This document shows positions 58,104 through 64,000 of a DNA stretch of 64,000 nucleotides, piece by piece (position 1 is the stretch's first letter; every line of letters starts with the position of its first letter). Source of the DNA: Isoetes taiwanensis (lineage: Eukaryota; Streptophyta; Lycopodiopsida; Isoetales; Isoetaceae); assembly GCA_021234155.1 (NCBI GenBank), contig JAJEKV010000018.1, forward strand, positions 17,990,177 to 18,054,176, given 5' to 3'. The translations under genes and the position numbers were made by a program. The notes under the pieces are model-generated. The model was not told where the DNA came from and searched no databases. It saw nothing but the letters and a program-made list of their open reading frames with translations.

Positions 58104-58490
58104 ATCTCTTGAAGAGCAAACCCCAACTGGGAGAACTCAATAATTGTGAACTGCTGATCCTCAGTGACAAGGATGGTGTCGGACTCAGATCATCTTGTAT
58201 TTGATTGGAAAGACTAGAAATCTCATCAAATTGGGCTTCTATATATGTCCAAAGATGCGCCACGATCATGTAGACCCCGAAGAAATGAACTCCGGGTCGT
58301 CCACCTATCTCGCTGCTCATCCATCTTCCAAAGCTATCCAGCTTCTTTAAGTGTTCGTTTCCACCCTGTCCCACATGACATTCTGCATCTTGAAGTTCAA
58401 ATATTCGACTTGGCTATTTTCGAATGTGCTATCACCATGGCTCGTTGGATGCTGTTTCCAGACTTCCAAAGGTTAGAATAAATCCAGCAT
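58104..58490 (-). pseudogene. CAMTA transcription factor fragment
   Basis: Part of a calmodulin-binding transcription activator, from the linker before the TIG domain. The diagnostic piece is EHLKKLDSFGRWMSSEI near 58300-58350. This is followed by an AHLWTYIEAQ...SSLSNQIQ.DLSPTPSLS stretch. In another frame it continues TEDQQFTIIEF near 58150, then GFALQEMK up to a GTAAGG donor at about 58103. CAMTA proteins carry the order LKKxDSFxRWxSxELG, SLSxxQxFTIIxFSPxW, then the TIG exon. At least one frameshift (near 58165) breaks it. The CG-1, TIG, ankyrin and IQ parts are not found. Text upstream to ~58490 (NSQVEYLNFKMQNV) is plausible CAMTA linker but weaker. Confidence 0.7.
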
Positions 58491-58537
58491 ATGAAAATCA
58501 TGCAATGCAATTAAACATGCTGGAAAAGCAGAACTGA

Positions 58538-58669
58538 GGGAACGCAATAAAGTTACCCTGGTTATGGGTCGTGGCACGATCATCACCGTAGGTTATTCTA
58601 CGGGATGGAATCACCCACCGTTAGGATTGCGCCATATCAGCATGACCAAGGTAACTTTATTGCGTTCCC
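58538..58669. mobile_element. 132-bp MITE
   Basis: A compact element with 24-base terminal inverted repeats matching at 23 of 24 positions. The left end is GGGAACGCAATAAAGTTACC (58538-58557) plus CTGG; the right end is its reverse complement with one change (58646-58669). The inverted similarity continues more weakly inward. No coding sequence is present. The flanking bases (CTGA before, AAAA after) give no clear target duplication, so the superfamily is not assigned. It lies between the CAMTA and LRR fragments. Confidence 0.85.
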
Positions 58670-58834
58670 AAAACAAGAGCATAGATGCCTGCAAACATTA
58701 GAGATTGCAGACGAGAACAAGAAATAGGTAAATGACAGACTGCGATTGCATTTGGAAATGTAAGAACACCTTTTGAATTACAACTTCAGACATGCTAGAT
58801 AAACGGTCATGTATTATTCATAAACATGCAGGAA

Positions 58835-59220
58835 ATGCATTTTTCCACTTTGAATCTCCAATGCTCCGAACAAAACAATCTTCAAGTGCTGCCAGAGTCA
58901 ATTCAGAGCTTATGCAAAACTTTTTTAGTTGTTAATATCTCAAGGGAAAATCTGGGTCCATGTGCCATATTCTATGCAAGTAGATGGAAGATTTTTTCTA
59001 TCTATCAAGAAATCTGGAGCCTTGTGGCATGTTGTGATTTAGAACTGTGGGCAAATTGATCGTGTCCGTATGCAGGCCATAGGTTCAAGTGCAAGGAATG
59101 CTCGAGCTAGAAGGGTATGAATGTATTTTAACAATCCCAAAGGGCTACAAAAAGCTGAATTATTATTTGACCTCAAACACTTCGATGGGATGCCAAATAC
59201 CTTGCCTTCTTCGATGGCAT
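58835..59220 (+). pseudogene. LRR fragment (NBS-LRR type), degenerate
   Basis: The first frame reads LNLQCSEQNNLQVLPESIQS followed by a VVNISRENL segment, which fits two leucine-rich repeats of the TIR/NBS-LRR class (L.LQGCxxLQxLPESIxxL / LxxLNISRCxxL). Further on, another frame reads LELEGYECILTIPKGYKKL, again an LRR-like pattern with the ExC/xLxxIPxG form. Stops and frame changes separate the pieces. No NBS or TIR domain is present in the window. Confidence 0.4.
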
Positions 59221-60083
59221 GCACCGTAACTTGTTAGCATTGTTAGTATTATTATCTTCCATATCGCGACAATCGCATCTCCGTTAAAACCAGAGGCCTC
59301 TTTGGCCTTCGCTCAAGGCCCGATAATCCGACCGTTTTAGCTGGGAATGCTTGGAAGCAATACCTCGAATATGTCAAGTGCTCTTTACATCTCAGAGCAA
59401 TAGAATCACATTAAAAATGGAGTCACAAGAGATCTACTATACCACACTTTCAATGATTGTGCCGCTTGCCGATAGTGTTCGCAACTAAAATTCCTAATTA
59501 CATTGACGAGGTTTGGAAAAGCTTAGTTGTTGGAATGCCACTAATCAACCAATCTATAAAACGTAATGAGCAAAATCGTCATCAGTGCGTATATGAAGTC
59601 ATGATCTAATTGACATAAAAATATATATTTGCACTACTAACACTAAAAGGGACAAGGCATGATCGGCAGGGTATTGTTCTTTGAAAGTTTGGGGCCACTA
59701 TAGATAGTCTAATGCCTTAGCATGAAGCCATAAAGTAAATCTATCATGATGATACGTATCATCTCGATCTCCGATAAAAGCATTGCAATCGATTAACGAA
59801 TTGGGATAATCCAGAATGGCTCGGGATAAATCCAAAATAACGTATTTATATGGCATCAAACTGGGCTTCAAATTTTGTAACAACAAATACCTTAAAGCGT
59901 TCCTCCGGTTACCATCAGCACTTTAACAAGACATAGACAGGGCAAACTCCATCTCCAGCTCCAGCAATCTGGCCACAACTCGGCAGAAGAAGCTTTACTC
60001 CAAGGTTACGCTTGTGTAAAACGCCCATGGCACAGGCAAAAGGAATATGAAGGAAGGAAAGCTGCGAAGGAATGGGCTGGATG
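59221..60083. other. No gene recognised
   Basis: No supported feature. A minus-strand frame (59698-59886) is open without motifs. The phrase 'gaggcctctttggcc' near 59292 is a short imperfect palindrome. Confidence 0.35.
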
Positions 60084-60114
60084 ACCGAGCACTTACAGGC
60101 ACCAGCCAGTTTTT

Positions 60115-60158
60115 AGCAGTCACCAGTATATGCTAGGCATATGCCGGCATATACCTGG
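60115..60158 (+). repeat. Palindromic edge motif, copy 2
   Basis: Counterpart of 39851-39894, from AGCAGTCACCAG to GCATATACCTGG, with an internal perfect 8-base inverted repeat GTATATGC / GCATATAC. Upstream of both, CCGAGCA and GCCAGTTT also recur. It lies right of the second gene-fragment cluster, as copy 1 does of the first. Confidence 0.5.
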
Positions 60159-60239
60159 ATATGCCCACATACCCACATAAACGAGGGTTTGCCCCCTAGA
60201 GGCAACCCAAAAATACATGGGTGCTTACCATTGAAGGAA

Positions 60240-60420
60240 AATATAAAAATCATTGTCGGCGTATGCGCACTCTAGATGTACGCATTAGTACATCCATTTT
60301 AATATGCCACCAAATCATACCTTAGAGAAAAAAGTATAAAAATACAAAAGCAACCCCCTGTTATTGTGCTACATATTCATACTGATCTGCCAGGATTCCA
60401 TGTTTAGGGTTTACGGAGGA
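60240..60420 (+). repeat. Diverged partial copy of the 0.55-kb repeat
   Basis: Weak but ordered matches to the right half of the family at 16161, 21608 and 25530: 'cactctagatgtacgcatta' near 60268, 'aaaatacaaaag' and 'ctgttattgtgctacatatt'. It is much more diverged than the other three and lacks their left half. Confidence 0.45.
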
Positions 60421-61254
60421 GCACAAAATTTAGATTTTGCTAATACTTATTCAATTTTTAGTGTTGCAAAATTGCAACGGCATATTCCCAGCGAAATCGA
60501 AATTTTTAGTCGCCAGCATAATCGCAACCATTGATCTCTCTTCCAAAAAGAAAATGCTACCACTGCCTAAATCCAATTCCTATTACGAATCAATTCATCA
60601 TTCACCGTGTGCTTTGTTCAACCATTGGTCATTAGCAAATTCTATTATGTGCTCAATATGCATTGATACATGGACTTAACCATTAGAAAATAGACTACTT
60701 TAAGAAGTACAACTATGTATTTGCTAATACTAAATACTCTGGGCCAAATAATTATGTGGCCAAATAACTAATAATTAGTTGATTAGAGTTGTGGAGGAAT
60801 TTTACTCATACTTAGTGTGCACATATATAAGTTCTAAACGAATGCTTGCCATAGTTATCCAACTAGGGTCTATGCTTGCTTTGTTATGTCGTGTCTGAAC
60901 GAGCATCGTAAGAGAAATATTACTCATACCAGCTAGTAATAATCTTGACATGAATTTTAAAAAGCTATTACACTTCAATGTGCTTCTCCCTCATGGCAAG
61001 GAGCCACTCATAGAAGCATGGGTTCTTTCTTTGGATGAGACCTCTTTGAAGACAGAGTTTATCACCGCTTAGTCTAGAAATTCATTCCTATTCCACATCA
61101 TGAAGGTAACATTCGGCTTATGGGCTGATCCGACCACTTACATATGACCATTTAATATTACGAAAAGTAGAACGTATTTTGAGAATGCAAACTAACTTGA
61201 GTGAATTTTTTAGCTAGTATACAACTATAAAATTTTCTTTTAATTGAAGATACC
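60421..61254. other. No gene recognised
   Basis: No coding feature or repeat is supported. The only longer + strand frame (60437-60679) lacks motifs. Confidence 0.35.
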
Positions 61255-61570
61255 CTTTTGGTTGAAATACCCTGTATTTATTGCAATCCTCCATTTTTTT
61301 AGTCACCCCTTTCACTCAATCCCCATTTATTCAAAAATACTCCAATCCATTCGCAAATTTCCATTTGAAACAGTCCCCCTTTTCTTGAAAATACCCTAAT
61401 CCATTTGCAAATTCCCTTTTGACCTAATCCCCTTCTGTTGAAAATACCCCAATGTGCATTTGCAATCCCCTGATTCTACTAATTCCCCCATTTGGATATA
61501 CCCTTTTTGCTCAAGAATGCCCTATTTCTGCTCATCTTCTCCCGACGATATACCCTTTTGTTCAAGAATT
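61255..61570 (+). repeat. Degenerate tandem repeat, ~55-60-bp unit
   Basis: The words 'aaaataccc', 'aatccatttgcaaattccc' and 'aatcccc' recur in the same order about five times (near 61266, 61330, 61385, 61440, 61497). The units drift in length and sequence. It is non-coding. Confidence 0.65.
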
Positions 61571-62770
61571 CTACATTGCAAAGAAGATAACCTATTGCTC
61601 TCAACGGGGGATTTTCCGGGGGATGTGAACACCTTTTTTGTTGTGATATAGGATGATTGTTAAAATGAACAAGTTTTATGTTGGTGTTCTATCATTACAA
61701 TGGATGTAAAGGTAGCAACAGTAAAAATGGAGAAATATCATGCATGCACACGAGTTGTTGCTACACTTGTCTGGTAAAGAATATGAAACGTAAATACTTA
61801 GGAGATTGTTGTGCTTGATATGAATAAACAATGAGCATTTAATGCTTACCTTATGTCCAGTTCTTGCTACATAAAAATTGGTTTGAAGTCATTTGTCATG
61901 ATTGGCGATACAAGCGACAATTCTTTTCTATCTTTTATTCGTGATAGCATCGCGTACAAGAGTCCTGGGGTGCATTTATAACTAGATTAGATTAGACCTG
62001 GATATTATGTGGGCTTTGATTATGGTCTAGCCATTTTCATAGACTTCCACCACACTGACCATCACGGTTGGATGAATCTCTAAATGAGTTTTAGGTGTAA
62101 GAGCAAATGCACTAGACTTTCTGCCCATAACCACCATCATCAAGACAAAGCCCTTCTGCCATACCCACCATGACGGCAAACGACTTTCATGAAACCATGT
62201 TGAGAATTATGGATTGTCAGTAAGCAAATAATGCTACATTGTTCACATTAGCCAAAACGTTCAATAACATACTAGTTTAAAAGGCAAAATCAGCTTTAAT
62301 GGGAAATCCTTGTTATGGCTCCTGTTTAACTTTTTTTTGTCCCTATTGTATAACTGTTTAACAATAGTTCATAGACTACAACAAAGTTGCGTATTAAACG
62401 GGAGCAAATCATCTAAACGAGAGCGAAAGGAATATTCCTCAAAGATTCCCTTTTTTTTTACAAAAAGGGGGTAAAATGAGGTTAAAAAAAAATGCATGAA
62501 ATTCTATTTTGACCCCCCCAAAAGTGACTAATTTTTTTGTGCAACGAAAGAATTGACTTTTTTAAAGTGTCATTTTTCTTAGCAAATAGAATGTTGTTGA
62601 AGTATATTTTACGAGAGAAACCCTAATTTCAGAGGATAAAATATTTAACAAAAATTGAAGTTAGTCCGAATAGCTAAAGCGTAGTATTCTCAAAATTTGA
62701 AGATAGAATCTTCATATTCACATGCAAAATTCTGATCTTTTTCTAAGACTTCGATTATGTGCAAAAGTAT
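61571..62770. other. No gene recognised
   Basis: AT-rich DNA without a supported feature. Short homopolymer runs of A and T occur near 62329 and 62450-62495. Confidence 0.35.
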
Positions 62771-63960
62771 GAGGAGTGATGAAGGAAGGATCCGGGGCGT
62801 CATCATGTTCATTTATGCCATCCTCATCACCTTCACTTCTTTCAACATCACTAGAGGAAGTGCTTGAGTTATCTTCCTCATCACTATCAACGGATGGTGT
62901 AGCATTGCCACCACCTTCTTCATCCTCTTCTTATTAATTACAAGCTTTTTTAAGCAAATTGATAGTCCTCTCGTGAGGCGATTGTCGATTTCAATTTAAA
63001 ATCATAGCACAATATAGTCCGCGTCATTAAGGATCAGCTCATCCCTACAACCCACCTTCTTGGACTTTCTCCCTTTTCCTTGGCTTCTCATTTCTAACTC
63101 ATATCTACCTTCAAAAGCATTTTCTTCGAAGCGTGTTGCAAGCCAATGAATCTTGAGTTTAGTGACTAAGCCTTCCTCCTTGGACATGTCAAGCACTTTT
63201 TGCTATCGAAGGTAGACCTTTGTCATCCTCCTCGCCAGTTGGAAGAGCAATTAGCATACCCTTGGTAATTTACGTGATATTACCTTGAGGCTCATTCCTG
63301 CGTCTTTGTCCGAGGTACATGACTCGGTCCCTCCTGGAATTTCATCAGTAGGTGCAAATGTAGCCTTTGCTTGGACCTGCTTGGTCTTTGGGTTGATGGA
63401 AGGTGTTAGGCCATTGAAATGGTTCTTGCAACTGTCTTAGAGCTATATTTTGTACAACAATTTTTCTGTTAGAGAAAGAAATTACTCCACCACATCCGAT
63501 CTTCTTCTAAGAAGTACTTAAAGCTGAGGAAATTCCATTTTTCAATGGCTTTTAAGGATGACTTCTGGGGGTACTTTTCTTACGCTTGGACTCCTTAGGA
63601 TTTTGAGAGGAAGTTGCTCAAGACGTTCTATGATGGAAGTAATGCGGAATATATTTAAGGAAGCGTAATCCCTCTGGTGGACTCCAGTCCTTAGTTGTGG
63701 TATACTTCTTCCCCTGTAAGAAGCTTTGGCCATCCTTCAAGTAGAACTTGATATGATGTTGAAAGGTAAGATCATTCAACTTGTTCACAGCTTGTTCTCT
63801 GTTTGAACGTTGAGAGAAAATAAACTCTCTGAAATCAGCAGTCTCTTTAAGAAGATCGACCACTGGAGTAGGAGTGTAAGAATCTTCAATAATTCGAACT
63901 AAAGAAGGAAGACAGAAAGCCTTCTTCCTTCTAAGGTGCACAGAAAATCTGCTGAACATT
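62770..63960 (-). pseudogene. Decayed coding region with acidic C-terminus, unidentified
   Basis: Several minus-strand frames have coding character. Reading from the right, 63618-63959 encodes DLLKETADFREFIFSQRSNR and continues as a basic/aromatic protein. Then 63002-63196 encodes LVTKLKIHWLATRFEE. Then 62770-62935 encodes EEDEEGGGNATPSVDSDEED followed by more Ser/Asp/Glu and ends SLRKRSEFCM. Stops and frame changes separate the pieces. The order (globular part, basic part, acidic tail) would fit a transposon-encoded or nuclear protein, but no domain is recognisable. The window end cuts the 5' part. Confidence 0.3.
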
Positions 63961-64000
63961 TGGTCAATCTGATCATGAGTGTGTCCTACAAGTAAGAAAC

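Overview
The window reads as nuclear DNA of a land plant with a large, repeat-loaded genome. The evidence is spliced, AT-rich, intron-containing sequence with remnants of class III peroxidase, CAMTA, DDB1-type, DEAH-helicase and LRR genes, several LINE relics, a retrotransposon gag, a probable solo LTR and MITE-like elements. A fern or other seed-free plant is possible, partly because of a fungal-type FAD oxidase remnant, but the species cannot be fixed from sequence alone. There is no sign of bacterial operons, CRISPR arrays or organelle gene clusters. Nearly every protein-like stretch carries frameshifts or stops, so this is mainly transposon and pseudogene territory. An error-containing assembly could add to the same effect.

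Layout. 0-5 kb: no recognisable gene. 5-9.2 kb: a tandem-duplicated ~1.6-kb unit whose first copy is split by ~1 kb of unrelated sequence. 9.2-15.6 kb: nothing recognised. 15.6-18.6 kb: a class III peroxidase pseudogene with TATA box and splice sites, plus a second copy of its 5' flank. 19-26.1 kb: a ~1.4-kb direct duplication and copies of a ~0.55-kb dispersed repeat. 26.4-31.4 kb: two 5'-truncated LINE fragments, long homopyrimidine tracts and an AT-rich MITE-like element. 32.5-33.1 kb and 39.9-43.1 kb: a repeat family built of TTCTAGAA palindromes in a strict 5-bp register that matches the heat-shock-element consensus; a ~1.5-kb solo LTR candidate sits in one unit. 37.3-39.8 kb: juxtaposed fragments of unrelated genes (class IV aminotransferase exon, FAD oxidase, an unidentified acidic-tailed protein). 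43.9-46.7 kb: a 5'-truncated LINE with a largely open reverse transcriptase and a possible target-site duplication. 49.4-50.3 kb: a gag ORF. 52-60 kb: a LINE endonuclease remnant and a second set of gene fragments (DEAH helicase, DDB1, CAMTA, LRR), with a perfect-looking 132-bp MITE. 61-64 kb: a degenerate tandem repeat and a decayed acidic-tailed coding region.

The genes do not form a pathway. Two structural themes stand out. First, there are arrays of 10-14 phased HSE-like pentamers in a multicopy repeat. Second, there are two clusters of head-on gene fragments, each bordered on its right by a similar ~45-bp palindromic sequence (39851-39894 and 60115-60158), which would fit a gene-capturing transposon.
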